Shown: in pieces, positions 42,569-52,047 of the stretch
Numbering within the stretch: position 1 is the first letter of the stretch
How the letters are laid out: the number at the start of each line of letters is the position of its first letter
Origin: Pseudoalteromonas undina
GTDB lineage: Bacteria; Pseudomonadota; Gammaproteobacteria; Enterobacterales; Alteromonadaceae
Assembly: GCF_000238275.3 (NCBI RefSeq)
Contig: NZ_AHCF03000003.1
Span: forward strand, 496,001 to 560,000
Direction: 5' to 3'
DNA length: 64,000 bases
Notes under the pieces: model-generated
What the model was told of the DNA's origin: nothing
The model's input: the letters and a program-made list of their open reading frames with translations, nothing else
Database searches by the model: none
Translations under genes and position numbers: made by a program

Positions 42569-44380
42569 ATGGCGATGAATGATATTTCAATGTTGGCGGT
42601 ATCTGAGCAAGACTCATACTTAGTTAAAAAAGACAGTGATAAAGCAAAACTAGATAGTAGTAATGATGCTGGTTTTTTCGACCAACTAGCTCTTGCGAAC
42701 CAAGCTTCTGAAACACAAGATTCAGAGGTCAAGGCGCCACACAAACAGCCTTCAGATGAACAACCCGACCTAAAAGAGCAAGATAGCGAAGAAAAGCCTT
42801 TGAGCGGTGAAGACATGTTGGCGCAAATTAATGCGGCACAAGTAATCGACACCTCAGTAAAAAATAATTCTCATAGCGGCGCAGAGTTAATAGATAAAGA
42901 CGGTGTCAAAATAAACATCAAGCCTGAAGATAAGCTTGCACCTATTGTTATTAATTTGCCAAGTGATGAAATTGTTGATGATGCAGCTATTTTACAAGCA
43001 CAAAATGCTGTAGGTGCTGAGTCAGCGAGCAAAACTGCAGCTGAGTCTTCACAGCTTGGAGCTAAATCGATAGCGACAGCTGCCACAGCCGGAGAATCTG
43101 AGACTGTTAAAAATGAGCAAGCGGTTGCTAAACCATCAGACAAGCCGACTGTTCCTACGAGTACTAAAGCATCGATAGACTCCTCTGTTTTAGCGCTGTT
43201 ATCAAAAGATGATAATGCAATTAAAGCAGATAAACTCTTAGCAAATTTAACGCCTTCACAACAAGATGAACTTGCTACTGAGCTTGATGCGATGAGCAAA
43301 CCTATTGATAAAGACAATGTAGCGGATTTAAAGCAATTACTCAGTAAGTATGTTAGCGAAAGCGAGAAACCGCAAACTCCTCAACAAGCCATTAATACAC
43401 AAATAAGTACGTTAACTACCCCAGAAAAACAGGCATTGCTTAATCAGATGCAGGCATACATTAAAAGTGAGCCTCTATCTACTAAAGAACTTACTTTATT
43501 AAAAGGGGTTATCAGTGATTTAGAAACAGCTATCAACGCAGACACTTTGTCTAGTGCCAAAGATAAACCGCTGTTTGCTAATAATACGTTGATAGCAGGT
43601 GTTACACCTAAAACACGCCAAGGTACAGAGTCGGCTAATGTAAAACCTGAGCTAAAATCAGAAAGCTCTAAATCGATAGCCGAAACGCCTGAGGAGCTTG
43701 CTAAACAGCTTGATGTACTACAAAAAGAGAGTATGCGCGCCACTAACGCAGAGCAAATGCCACCGCGTGCTGCACAGATTTTTTCTCAAATCATTAATAT
43801 ATTCGATAAATCGTCGCTTAATACTATCGCTAAATACGATACTTTAGGCTACGAGCAAGCTATTATTGAAGCGCAAAGTTTACAGGCTGGGCAGTTACAA
43901 AGCACTGCGCAAGCTAAACAGGTGAGCATTGATCCTGCCACCTTACAGGCATTAAATATTATTAAAAGTGATGCCGCAAAAATGCTACAAGAGCGCGTTA
44001 CTTCAATGTTAAGCATTAATAACAAAGAAGCTGAAATTCGTTTAGATCCACCTGAAATGGGCAGTATGCAAATTCGTATTCGAAGTGATGCGGAGCAAGC
44101 ACAAATAAACTTTGTAGTGCAAAATCAGCAAGCCAAAGAAGCGCTAGAGCAATCATTACCTAGGCTTAGAGAATTATTAATGCAACAGGGTTTAGAACTA
44201 GGTGAAAGCAGCATTTCTTATGGTGGTTCATCTCCAGAACAAAACGAGCAACAAGAAGGTCAGCCACAAGGTCAAATGGCTAATAATAGCTCTTCAGATG
44301 AGACAAATAGTGAGCAACCAGATAAGCAAACACATAGTTCTGGACAACAAACGTCATCATCAATAGATTACTATGCCTAA
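42569..44380 (+). CDS. fliK: FliK, hook-length control protein
   Basis: The 603-residue protein has a long acidic/polar ruler-like N-terminal region (1-~480, rich in Lys, Asp, Ala, Ser, with little conservation) and the FliK C-terminal domain (~480-570): NKEAEIRLDPPEMGSMQIRIRSDAEQAQINFVVQNQQAKEALEQSLPRLRELLMQQGLELGESSISYG. A Gln-rich tail follows. FliK measures hook length and switches FlhB to late export. It is longer than enteric FliK (~400 residues). It is separated from fliJ by a probable sigma-54 promoter. Confidence 0.92.
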   Translation: MAMNDISMLAVSEQDSYLVKKDSDKAKLDSSNDAGFFDQLALANQASETQDSEVKAPHKQPSDEQPDLKEQDSEEKPLSGEDMLAQINAAQVIDTSVKNNSHSGAELIDKDGVKINIKPEDKLAPIVINLPSDEIVDDAAILQAQNAVGAESASKTAAESSQLGAKSIATAATAGESETVKNEQAVAKPSDKPTVPTSTKASIDSSVLALLSKDDNAIKADKLLANLTPSQQDELATELDAMSKPIDKDNVADLKQLLSKYVSESEKPQTPQQAINTQISTLTTPEKQALLNQMQAYIKSEPLSTKELTLLKGVISDLETAINADTLSSAKDKPLFANNTLIAGVTPKTRQGTESANVKPELKSESSKSIAETPEELAKQLDVLQKESMRATNAEQMPPRAAQIFSQIINIFDKSSLNTIAKYDTLGYEQAIIEAQSLQAGQLQSTAQAKQVSIDPATLQALNIIKSDAAKMLQERVTSMLSINNKEAEIRLDPPEMGSMQIRIRSDAEQAQINFVVQNQQAKEALEQSLPRLRELLMQQGLELGESSISYGGSSPEQNEQQEGQPQGQMANNSSSDETNSEQPDKQTHSSGQQTSSSIDYYA

Positions 44381-44437
44381 GTCCTGCTATTATAATAGTT
44401 AAAACAAGCAAATACCTTTGCGAATAAAGGAAATACA

Positions 44438-44965
44438 ATGGCTGAAGATACTAATTTAGAAATAGAAGAAGTCAGTAAAAATAAAAGCAAACTCATTATA
44501 ATTATAGCCGCTGTATTAGTTATTGTTGGCGGTGTAGCTGGTTACTTTTTACTATCGGGTGATGATGAGCCCGTAGAAACTTTAACAGATGATGCCGCCA
44601 GTGGTGAAGTAGCCGCAGAATCATCAAGCTCCTCGGCAACGGTCGGCAGTGCGCTATATGTTGCTATGCCAAGACCTTTTATATTTAATGTTCCAGGGGC
44701 GAGTCGTGATAGAATTGTACAAATTAAAGTGCAATTGCTGGTGCGCGGAGATGGCAATGAAGAAACTGCTAAAAAGCATATTCCACTGATTGAAGGTACG
44801 CTATTGAGTGTATTTTCAATGACTACCGCAGATGAACTAAGCACCAGTGTAGGCAAAGAAACACTGCGCTTTACTGCGCTAGATAAAGTACAAGCTGCAA
44901 TGATGGATGTGGAAGGAAGTAAAGTAATTGAGCGGGTACTGTTTACCGGCTTTGTGATGCAATAA
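44438..44965 (+). CDS. fliL: FliL, stator-associated membrane protein
   Basis: This 175-residue protein has a cytoplasmic N-terminus (1-16), one membrane segment (~17-38, LIIIIAAVLVIVGGVAGYFLL), an acidic linker and a periplasmic FliL domain (~75-175) with MPRPFIFNVPG, KVQLLVRGDGNEETAKKHIPLIEGTLLSVFS and the final RVLFTGFVMQ. FliL rings around stator units and supports torque. It starts after AAAGGAAATACA and precedes fliM by nine bases. Confidence 0.94.
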   Translation: MAEDTNLEIEEVSKNKSKLIIIIAAVLVIVGGVAGYFLLSGDDEPVETLTDDAASGEVAAESSSSSATVGSALYVAMPRPFIFNVPGASRDRIVQIKVQLLVRGDGNEETAKKHIPLIEGTLLSVFSMTTADELSTSVGKETLRFTALDKVQAAMMDVEGSKVIERVLFTGFVMQ

Positions 44966-44974
44966 GGGGTCAGT

Positions 44975-46066
44975 GTGAGCGATTTATTATCCCAAGACGA
45001 AATTGATGCGCTATTACACGGTGTTGATGAGGTCGAAGAGGAAGATATACACGACGGTGAAGACGGTGAGGGAAGTACGCTACAGTATGACTTCTCTTCG
45101 CAAGATCGCATCGTGCGTGGTCGCATGCCGACACTTGAAATTGTTAATGAGCGATTTGCGCGTCATATGCGAATTAGCCTTTTTAACATGATGCGCCGCA
45201 CCGCTGAGGTGTCAATTAACGGCGTGCAAATGATCAAATTTGGTGAGTATATTCACACCTTATTTGTACCAACCAGTTTGAATATGGTGCGTTTTCGCCC
45301 ACTAAAAGGCACTGGCCTAATTACCATGGAGGCGCGATTAGTCTTTATACTGGTAGATAATTTCTTTGGTGGCGATGGTCGTTATCATGCCAAAATTGAA
45401 GGGCGTGAATTTACCCCAACAGAGCGCCGTATCGTGCAAATGCTGCTAAAAATAATCTTTGAAGATTACAAAGAAGCATGGGCGCCGGTTATGGATGTGT
45501 CGTTTGAGTATCTCGATTCTGAGGTGAATCCCGCCATGGCTAACATTGTTAGCCCAACCGAAGTGGTGGTTATTAGCTCTTTTCATATTGAGCTTGATGG
45601 CGGCGGTGGTGACTTTCATATTGCGCTGCCTTACTCAATGCTCGAACCTATACGAGAGCTACTGGATGCAGGTGTTCAGTCTGATACTGAAGATACCGAT
45701 TTACGTTGGAGCAAGGCACTTCGCGACGAAATAATGGATGTAGAAGTCGATTTGTCGACTCAACTACTTGAAGTTGATTTAAGCTTAAAACAAATTATGG
45801 AGCTTAAGGCGGGGGATATCATTCCTGTTGAAATGCCAGAGCATATTACTGTGTTTGTTGAAGAGTTACCAACATTTAGAGCTAAAATGGGTCGCTCACG
45901 CGATAATGTTGCGCTACAAATTAGTGAAAAAATTAAACGCCCTGATTCAGTTAAATCTGAGCTGCATGTCTTTACTAAAGGCGGCAAAAAAATTGATTCA
46001 GATGCAGAATTAGCAGAACTAGAAGATGATTTACACCTTTCAAACGGTGTAGACTTAGACTGGTAA
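44975..46066 (+). CDS. fliM: FliM, switch protein with CheY-binding N-terminus
   Basis: A GTG start at 44975 follows AAGGGG. The 363-residue protein begins MSDLLSQDEIDALLHGV, the conserved CheY-P docking peptide, followed by an acidic linker. The middle CheC-like domain (~40-230) includes DRIVRGRMPTLEIVNERFARHMRISLFNMMRRTAEVSINGVQM and the C-terminal SpoA-like domain (~255-335). It is the main C-ring switch subunit, binding FliG and FliN. It shares its docking pattern with repeats in CheA here (56912, 57017, 57170). Confidence 0.96.
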   Translation: MSDLLSQDEIDALLHGVDEVEEEDIHDGEDGEGSTLQYDFSSQDRIVRGRMPTLEIVNERFARHMRISLFNMMRRTAEVSINGVQMIKFGEYIHTLFVPTSLNMVRFRPLKGTGLITMEARLVFILVDNFFGGDGRYHAKIEGREFTPTERRIVQMLLKIIFEDYKEAWAPVMDVSFEYLDSEVNPAMANIVSPTEVVVISSFHIELDGGGGDFHIALPYSMLEPIRELLDAGVQSDTEDTDLRWSKALRDEIMDVEVDLSTQLLEVDLSLKQIMELKAGDIIPVEMPEHITVFVEELPTFRAKMGRSRDNVALQISEKIKRPDSVKSELHVFTKGGKKIDSDAELAELEDDLHLSNGVDLDW

Positions 46067-46086
46067 TTGATTAAAAGGTTAAAAGT

Positions 46087-46488
46087 ATGAGCGATGATCA
46101 AGATACGATGGACGAATGGGCAGCAGCACTTGCTGAGGCTGAGGGAACTGACGATGATAGTGCAGAGGTTAAAGTAACCGAGCTTGATGAGCTGGATGAT
46201 TCAAAGCATGAGCTCAGCGGTGAAGAAAAACGTAAACTCGACACTATTTTAGATATTCCCGTTACTATTTCGATGGAAGTAGGGCGTTCTAAAATTAATA
46301 TTCGTAACTTATTACAACTTAACCAAGGTTCAGTTGTTGAACTTGATAGGGTTGCTGGTGAGCCGCTAGATGTATTAGTTAACGGTACATTGATAGCACA
46401 TGGTGAAGTGGTTGTGGTGAACGATAAGTTTGGTATTCGCTTAACGGATGTAATTAGTCAGGTTGAACGGATCAAAAAATTACGATGA
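46087..46488 (+). CDS. fliN: FliN, C-ring switch protein
   Basis: The 133-residue protein has an acidic N-terminus (DDQDTMDEWAAALAEAEGTDDD) and the C-terminal SpoA domain (~58-130): LDTILDIPVTISMEVGRSKINIRNLLQLNQGSVVELDRVAGEPLDVLVNGTLIAHGEVVVVNDKFGIRLTDVISQVERIKKL, a full-length match to FliN. It forms the base of the C ring and the docking site for FliH. Its stop overlaps fliO by four bases. Confidence 0.97.
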   Translation: MSDDQDTMDEWAAALAEAEGTDDDSAEVKVTELDELDDSKHELSGEEKRKLDTILDIPVTISMEVGRSKINIRNLLQLNQGSVVELDRVAGEPLDVLVNGTLIAHGEVVVVNDKFGIRLTDVISQVERIKKLR

Positions 46489-46868
46489 TAGCATTACTTG
46501 GTTTAAGCAATTCAGTGTTTGCAGCTACCGATGCTGCAACACCCACCACAGACATTATTTCAATGGTTATGTCGTTAGGTGTGGTGGTAGTGTTAATTTT
46601 AGTGTTGGCTTTTTTTGTTAAAAAGCTTAATCCAAATTTAACCAATAACGATGAATTCAAAGTGATCCGCAGTCTTCCTTTAGGCTCACGCGAGCGATTA
46701 ATGGTAGTCGAGATAGATAATGCACAGCACCTATTAGGTGTAACTCCACATAGCATTAATTATTTACACAAGCTAGAAACTCCCCTGACAGAAAAAGAGT
46801 TACCAGAATTAGCTAAGCGTTTTGGCAAAATGTTGAATCCGCAACTTAATCAAAATAAAAAGAACTAA
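46485..46868 (+). CDS. fliO: FliO, export gate assembly protein
   Basis: The 127-residue protein has a hydrophobic N-terminus (1-13, possibly a short signal ending VFA), one membrane segment (~24-46, [25 protein letters not shown]) and a cytosolic part with [40 protein letters not shown], the FliO/FliZ pattern. FliO helps assemble the FliP ring. The ATG at 46485 overlaps the fliN stop (ATGA). It precedes fliP by four bases. Confidence 0.9.
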   Translation: MIALLGLSNSVFAATDAATPTTDIISMVMSLGVVVVLILVLAFFVKKLNPNLTNNDEFKVIRSLPLGSRERLMVVEIDNAQHLLGVTPHSINYLHKLETPLTEKELPELAKRFGKMLNPQLNQNKKN

Positions 46869-46872
46869 TATC

Positions 46873-47613
46873 ATGACTAAATGGCTGCTTTTCATATTTG
46901 CTATGGTATTCGTACCAGGAGTCAGTGCTGAAGGAATAGACGCGCTTACGATCACAAGTAATGCAGATGGCACGCAAGACTATTCAGTGACGCTACAAGT
47001 GTTAGCGATCATGACGGCTATGAGCTTTATTCCAGCAGCCATTATCATGATGACCTCGTTCACTCGAATTATTGTTGTTTTAGCTATTTTGCGCCAAGCG
47101 ATTGGTTTACAACAAACGCCTTCTAATCAAGTATTACTAGGTATGTCGCTGTTTTTAAGTATTTTTATTATGGCGCCTATTTATGAGCAAATAAACGAAC
47201 GCGCAATCGAACCGTACTTAAGTGAACAGGTAACATCACTAGAAGCACTCGATTTAGCTAAAGAGCCAATGAAAGCTTTTATGCTTTCTCAAGTACGATT
47301 AAAAGACTTAGAAACCTTTGCAAAAATAGCTGGGTACGATCAGCTTGATTCACCCGAAGCAACGCCATTGATCGTGCTTATTCCGGCGTTTGTGACCAGT
47401 GAGCTACAAACAGCCTTTATTATCGGTTTTATGTTCTTCATCCCCTTTTTGATTGTCGATTTGGTGGTTGCATCGGTGTTGATGGCCATGGGTATGATGA
47501 TGCTATCCCCCATGATTGTATCGCTACCGTTTAAGATTATGTTGTTTGTATTGGTTGATGGTTGGAGCTTGGTGATGGGTACGCTCGCTAAAAGCTTTGG
47601 GTTGGGCACATAG
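46873..47613 (+). CDS. fliP: FliP, export gate subunit
   Basis: The 246-residue protein has a signal peptide (~1-19) and the conserved FliP membrane segments, with [58 protein letters not shown] (~40-97) and [48 protein letters not shown] (~188-235). FliP forms the core of the inner-membrane type III gate with FliQ and FliR. The 41-base gap to fliQ contains no promoter that I can identify. Confidence 0.96.
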   Translation: MTKWLLFIFAMVFVPGVSAEGIDALTITSNADGTQDYSVTLQVLAIMTAMSFIPAAIIMMTSFTRIIVVLAILRQAIGLQQTPSNQVLLGMSLFLSIFIMAPIYEQINERAIEPYLSEQVTSLEALDLAKEPMKAFMLSQVRLKDLETFAKIAGYDQLDSPEATPLIVLIPAFVTSELQTAFIIGFMFFIPFLIVDLVVASVLMAMGMMMLSPMIVSLPFKIMLFVLVDGWSLVMGTLAKSFGLGT

Positions 47614-47654
47614 TGGTGCTTTCTACTTTGAACCAATCACTCTAGGAGTCGCCC

Positions 47655-47924
47655 ATGGAACCTGAAGTATTTGTTGATATTTTAAGTGGAGCCCTGTTTT
47701 TAGTGATTAAGCTGGTGTCTGCTATTGTGGTACCTGGTTTAATTATTGGTTTAGTAGTGGCAGTATTTCAGGCGGCAACCTCAATTAATGAACAAACACT
47801 GAGCTTTTTACCGCGTCTATTAATTACTATTAGTGCGTTAATAGTGGGTGGACATTGGTTTACTCAAGAGCTGATGGATTTTTTTAATCGCTTAGTGCTT
47901 CTTATACCCGAAATAGCAGGTTAA
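47655..47924 (+). CDS. fliQ: FliQ, export gate subunit
   Basis: The 89-residue protein has two membrane segments (~16-39 and ~51-74) with VVPGLIIGLVVAVFQAATSINEQTLSFLPRLLITI, the family signature. It is part of the FliPQR gate. TAGGAGTCGCCC precedes ATG 47655; fliR begins two bases after its stop. Confidence 0.96.
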   Translation: MEPEVFVDILSGALFLVIKLVSAIVVPGLIIGLVVAVFQAATSINEQTLSFLPRLLITISALIVGGHWFTQELMDFFNRLVLLIPEIAG

Positions 47925-47926
47925 CG

Positions 47927-48706
47927 ATGGAGTTCCCATTTTCCGTTGTTATTCAATGGTTAAGTGATTTTTTACTGCCCTTGGTGCGTATTAGCTCAAT
48001 GATCATGATAATGGCGGGTATTGGCGCCAAAAACGTCCCTTCTCGAATTAAAATGGGCTTGGCTGTTGTAGTCACATTTTTAGTTGTGCCTGTTCTACCT
48101 CCAGCTACATTTACTAATTTATTTTCTTTTGAAATGGTTTTAGTGGTGCTACAACAAATGCTGATTGGCGTTGCGATTGGTTTTGCATCCACACTACTAC
48201 TCAATACATTTGTGTTAGCCGGGCAAATCCTTGCTATGCAAACTGGTTTAGGTTTTGCGTCTGTTGTTGACCCCTCAAATGGAATGAGTGTACCTGCTGT
48301 AGGGCAGTTCTACCTCATTTTAGCTACCTTGTTATTTTTTGTATTTAATGGCCATTTAATGATGATTCAAATGGTGGTACATAGTTTTCAGGTATTGCCA
48401 ATTGATGGTAATTGGTGGGCGGTTGATCATTATTGGGACATAGTGACATGGGGTGGTTGGATGTTTACCACTGCACTAGTGCTTTCGTTAGCGCCATTAA
48501 CGGCCATGCTTGTAATTAATATGTCATTTGGCATCATGACCCGTGCTGCCCCACAGTTAAATATCTTCTCTATAGGCTTTCCGTTTACCTTAGTGGCAGG
48601 GCTCGTTATTATTTGGGCTACCCTCGGTAACTTTATCACTCAGTTTGAGTTCCAATGGCTAAAAATGGTTGAGCTAATGTGTACTCTAGTTGGTTGTTCC
48701 CCTTAG
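47927..48706 (+). CDS. fliR: FliR, export gate subunit
   Basis: This 259-residue membrane protein has about six hydrophobic segments and the FliR motifs FLLPLVRISSMIMIMAGIGAKNVPSRIKMGLAVVVTFLVVPVLP and VGIALGFASTLLLNTF-like VAIGFASTLLLNTFVLAGQILAMQTGLGFASVVDPSNG. It completes the FliPQR gate. The end is nine bases before flhB, in the usual order fliPQR-flhB. Confidence 0.95.
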   Translation: MEFPFSVVIQWLSDFLLPLVRISSMIMIMAGIGAKNVPSRIKMGLAVVVTFLVVPVLPPATFTNLFSFEMVLVVLQQMLIGVAIGFASTLLLNTFVLAGQILAMQTGLGFASVVDPSNGMSVPAVGQFYLILATLLFFVFNGHLMMIQMVVHSFQVLPIDGNWWAVDHYWDIVTWGGWMFTTALVLSLAPLTAMLVINMSFGIMTRAAPQLNIFSIGFPFTLVAGLVIIWATLGNFITQFEFQWLKMVELMCTLVGCSP

Positions 48707-48715
48707 GAGAGCGTA

Positions 48716-49846
48716 ATGGCTGAAGATTCAGGACAAGAAAAAACCGAAGAACCCACGCCCAAAAAAGTTGATGATGCCAAAAAGAAAGGCCAAATAGCGC
48801 GCTCTAAAGAGCTAGGTACTATGTTTGTACTCATTTTTTCTGCTATTTCTTTATTAATGTACGGCCCTGAAATTGGTAAAGGCTTGTATCGAATTATGGG
48901 CAGAATGCTTAGTCTTAATCGCAATGAAACTTACGACACCACAAAAATGTTTGCGGTGTGGGGGGAGGTTGCTGACGTACTGTTATTTCCTATGTCGATG
49001 TTTGTACTTATTATTGTACTGGCTGCGTTTATTGGTAACACCATGCTTGGCGGCTTTAATTTTAGCTGGCAGGCAGCAGCGCCCAAAGCCAGTAAAATGT
49101 CGCCAATGAAAGGTTTTACTCGGATGTTTGGCCCGCAAGCGGCTATTGAGCTACTTAAGTCATTATTAAAGTTTGGCCTAGTGGCAACCTTCGCTATCTT
49201 TTTAATTAATGTTTATTTTGATGAAATATTACATTTGAGTATAGAAAGTGCGCCGGGCAATATCGTGCATGCTTTGGAAATATTAGCCTGGATGTTTTTA
49301 GGGTTATCTTGCACCTTAATTATTATTGCAGCTATTGATGCGCCATTTCAAAGTTATAGCCATAACAAACAGCTTAAAATGACGATGCAAGAAGTAAAAG
49401 ATGAATATAAAAACTCTGAGGGTGATCCGCAAATCAAAGCGCGTATCAGGCAAACCCAACGTCAAATGTCGCAAAAGAGAATGATGCAGGATGTTCCTGA
49501 TGCCGATGTTATTGTTACCAACCCTACTCATTACTCAGTGGCTTTAAAATACGACACAGAGCGAGCTGGAGCGCCTATTGTACTAGCAAAAGGCGTTGAC
49601 GAACTCGCTATGCAAATTCGTAAAATTGCTTTGGGTAATGAAGTGCCCATTGTTGAGTCGCCTACCTTAACGCGAGCGCTTTATCATACTGCTGAAGTAG
49701 GGGATCAAATTCCCGATCAGCTCTTTACTGCAGTTGCTCAAGTGCTTGCCTATGTATTTCAGCTTAAACGGTTTAAAAAAGGCCGTGGAAAACGCCCTGT
49801 CGCGCTTAATAAAAAGCTGCCAATCCCTGATGAATTTAAGTATTAA
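48716..49846 (+). CDS. flhB: FlhB, export substrate-specificity switch
   Basis: The 376-residue protein has an N-terminal GQEKTEEPTPKKVDDAKKKGQIARSKEL motif, four membrane segments (~30-210) and a cytosolic domain with the autocleavage site N-P-T-H (~268-271, VIVTNPTHYSVALKY), after which FlhB switches from hook to filament export. Further conserved parts are PIVLAKGVDELAMQIRKIA and PIVESPTLTRALYHTAEVGDQIP. AGGAGAGCGTA precedes the ATG. flhA follows after 71 bases with a possible promoter. Confidence 0.96.
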   Translation: MAEDSGQEKTEEPTPKKVDDAKKKGQIARSKELGTMFVLIFSAISLLMYGPEIGKGLYRIMGRMLSLNRNETYDTTKMFAVWGEVADVLLFPMSMFVLIIVLAAFIGNTMLGGFNFSWQAAAPKASKMSPMKGFTRMFGPQAAIELLKSLLKFGLVATFAIFLINVYFDEILHLSIESAPGNIVHALEILAWMFLGLSCTLIIIAAIDAPFQSYSHNKQLKMTMQEVKDEYKNSEGDPQIKARIRQTQRQMSQKRMMQDVPDADVIVTNPTHYSVALKYDTERAGAPIVLAKGVDELAMQIRKIALGNEVPIVESPTLTRALYHTAEVGDQIPDQLFTAVAQVLAYVFQLKRFKKGRGKRPVALNKKLPIPDEFKY

Positions 49847-49862
49847 CCGCTAACCAACTAAC

Positions 49863-49880
49863 TTGGAATAGTTATTGCAA
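49863..49880 (+). promoter_or_regulatory. Possible sigma-54 promoter of flhA-flhF-flhG-fliA
   Basis: TTGGAATAGTTATTGCAA has GG (49865-49866) and GC (49877-49878) ten bases apart and a full TTGCA -12, but the -24 reads TGGAAT. It lies 38 bases before flhA, the known site of a class-switch promoter in Vibrio. Confidence 0.5.
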
Positions 49881-49917
49881 TTTCAGCGTAGTGTCAATTT
49901 TTTGAAATTGTAGAGTT

Positions 49918-52026
49918 ATGGAATTTAAAGCGGTATTACAACAACTTAATAAAGATAAAAAAGAATATGCAAAAGGCGTTGGTACACCGCTTTTAGTCTT
50001 AGCTGCGCTTGGCATGGTTATATTACCACTGCCCCCATTTCTGCTTGATATATTATTTTCGTTTAATATCGCGCTCGCATTAGTTGTATTACTGGTCACC
50101 GTATATACCATGAAGCCGCTTGAGTTTGGCATGTTTCCAGCGGTGTTGTTAATCGCTACGATCATGCGTTTAGCACTTAACGTAGCCAGTACTCGGGTGG
50201 TACTTCTTGAGGGTCATAATGGTGGTGATGCCGCTGGTAAGGTAATTGAAGCATTTGGCTCGGTGGTGATTGGTGGTAACTACGCCGTGGGTTTAGTGGT
50301 GTTTCTGATTCTAATTATCATAAACTTTGTGGTAATTACCAAAGGTGCAGGGCGTATTTCTGAAGTGTCAGCACGCTTTACCCTTGATGCCATGCCGGGT
50401 AAGCAAATGGCGATTGATGCAGATATGAATGCTGGCTTTATTAGTGCAGAGCAAGCCAGAGAGCGTCGTGATGAAGTAACCCGTGAAGCCGACTTTTATG
50501 GTTCTATGGATGGTGCCAGTAAATTTGTAAAAGGCGATGCTATCGCGGGTATCGTCATTTTAGTGATCAATATTGTAGGTGGTTTATTTGTTGGCATGAT
50601 CCAGCATGACTTGAGCTTTTCACGCGCTATGGAAGTGTACACACTATTGACCATTGGTGATGGCTTAGTCGCGCAATTACCTTCATTACTACTTTCAATT
50701 GGTACTGCGATTGTTGTAACGCGTCAAAATGAGTCGCACAATATGGGCGATCAGTTTAAGCAGCAGCTAGGAAACGAAAAATCATTATTTATTGCCTCTG
50801 GTATCCTCATTACTATGGGTTTAGTCCCAGGTATGCCGCATATTGCATTTTTAAGCTTAGGGGCGCTTTTAGGTTACCTTGCATACTACACCCAGCAAAA
50901 CAAACTTAAATTGGCGGCTGCTGAGGCCGAAGAAGCTGAAAATGCAGCCTCAGGTACCGGGATTGCGGCTAAACAAGAACAAAAAGAACTGGGTTGGGAT
51001 GATGTACAGCAAGTTGATGTTATTGGCTTAGAAGTAGGTTATCGATTAATTCCTTTGGTTGACCAATCACAAGGTGGTGAGCTGTTAAACCGCATTAAAG
51101 GGGTGCGTAAAAAACTATCTCAAGAGCTGGGCTTTTTAGTACCGCCTGTACATATTCGCGACAACCTTGAACTTGATCCAAATGCGTATCGCATCACTAT
51201 GATGGGTGTATCAAGTGGTGAGGGAGAGCTTAAACACGGCGATGAATTAGCAATTAACCCAGGCCAAGTGTTTGGCCCGCTAAAAGGCATTGAAACTACA
51301 GACCCTGCATTTGGTTTAGATGCGGTATGGATAAAACCCGATCAAAAAGATGAAGCGCAATCTTTAGGTTATACCGTAGTTGATTCAGCAACCGTTGTGG
51401 CCACTCATATTAGCCAGTTACTCACCAATAGCGCCGCATTATTGCTTGGCCACGAAGAAGTACAAAACTTATTAGACATGTTAGGTAAAAGTCACCCTCG
51501 CTTAGTTGAAGGGCTAGTACCTGAGGTATTACCGCTGACCACCATCGTTAAAGTACTACAAAACTTATTAAATGAAGGGGTAGCAATACGAGATATGCGC
51601 TCAATTGTTCAAACCCTTGTTGAGTATGGCCCTCGTAGCCAAGACCCTGATGTATTAACGGCTGCAGTGAGAATATCGTTGCGTAGATTAATCGTTCAAG
51701 ATGCTGTTGGTATGTCTTCTGAAATCCCTGTCATAACCTTGGCGCCTGAGTTGGAACAGATGTTGCATCAGTCACTTCAAAATGCAGGTGATGAAGGTGC
51801 CGGAATAGAACCAGGACTTGCTGATAGACTTCAAACATCATTGAATGAAGCGCATCAAAATCAAGAAATGGCCGGTGAACCTTCAATATTGCTAACGTCA
51901 GGAATGTTACGCACTGTGCTATCTCGATTTGTTAAATACACCATTCCAGGATTGCGAGTGATGTCTTATCAAGAGATACCAGATGAAAGACAGATCAAGA
52001 TTGTCAGCTCTGTAGGCCAACAATAA
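49918..52026 (+). CDS. flhA: FlhA, export gate protein
   Basis: The 702-residue protein has about eight membrane segments in the first 330 residues and the FHIPEP signature ARFTLDAMPGKQMAIDADMNAGFISAEQARERRDEVTREADFYGSMDGASKFVKGDAIAG (~158-215). The cytosolic domain (~360-700) carries DVIGLEVGYRLIPLVDQSQGGELLNRIKGVRKKLSQELGFLVPPVHIRDNLEL. It is the proton-driven export engine and substrate platform. Its operon continues with flhF (21-base gap). Confidence 0.97.
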   Translation: MEFKAVLQQLNKDKKEYAKGVGTPLLVLAALGMVILPLPPFLLDILFSFNIALALVVLLVTVYTMKPLEFGMFPAVLLIATIMRLALNVASTRVVLLEGHNGGDAAGKVIEAFGSVVIGGNYAVGLVVFLILIIINFVVITKGAGRISEVSARFTLDAMPGKQMAIDADMNAGFISAEQARERRDEVTREADFYGSMDGASKFVKGDAIAGIVILVINIVGGLFVGMIQHDLSFSRAMEVYTLLTIGDGLVAQLPSLLLSIGTAIVVTRQNESHNMGDQFKQQLGNEKSLFIASGILITMGLVPGMPHIAFLSLGALLGYLAYYTQQNKLKLAAAEAEEAENAASGTGIAAKQEQKELGWDDVQQVDVIGLEVGYRLIPLVDQSQGGELLNRIKGVRKKLSQELGFLVPPVHIRDNLELDPNAYRITMMGVSSGEGELKHGDELAINPGQVFGPLKGIETTDPAFGLDAVWIKPDQKDEAQSLGYTVVDSATVVATHISQLLTNSAALLLGHEEVQNLLDMLGKSHPRLVEGLVPEVLPLTTIVKVLQNLLNEGVAIRDMRSIVQTLVEYGPRSQDPDVLTAAVRISLRRLIVQDAVGMSSEIPVITLAPELEQMLHQSLQNAGDEGAGIEPGLADRLQTSLNEAHQNQEMAGEPSILLTSGMLRTVLSRFVKYTIPGLRVMSYQEIPDERQIKIVSSVGQQ

Positions 52027-52047
52027 GATTTTAAAGGGGTTTGAATT

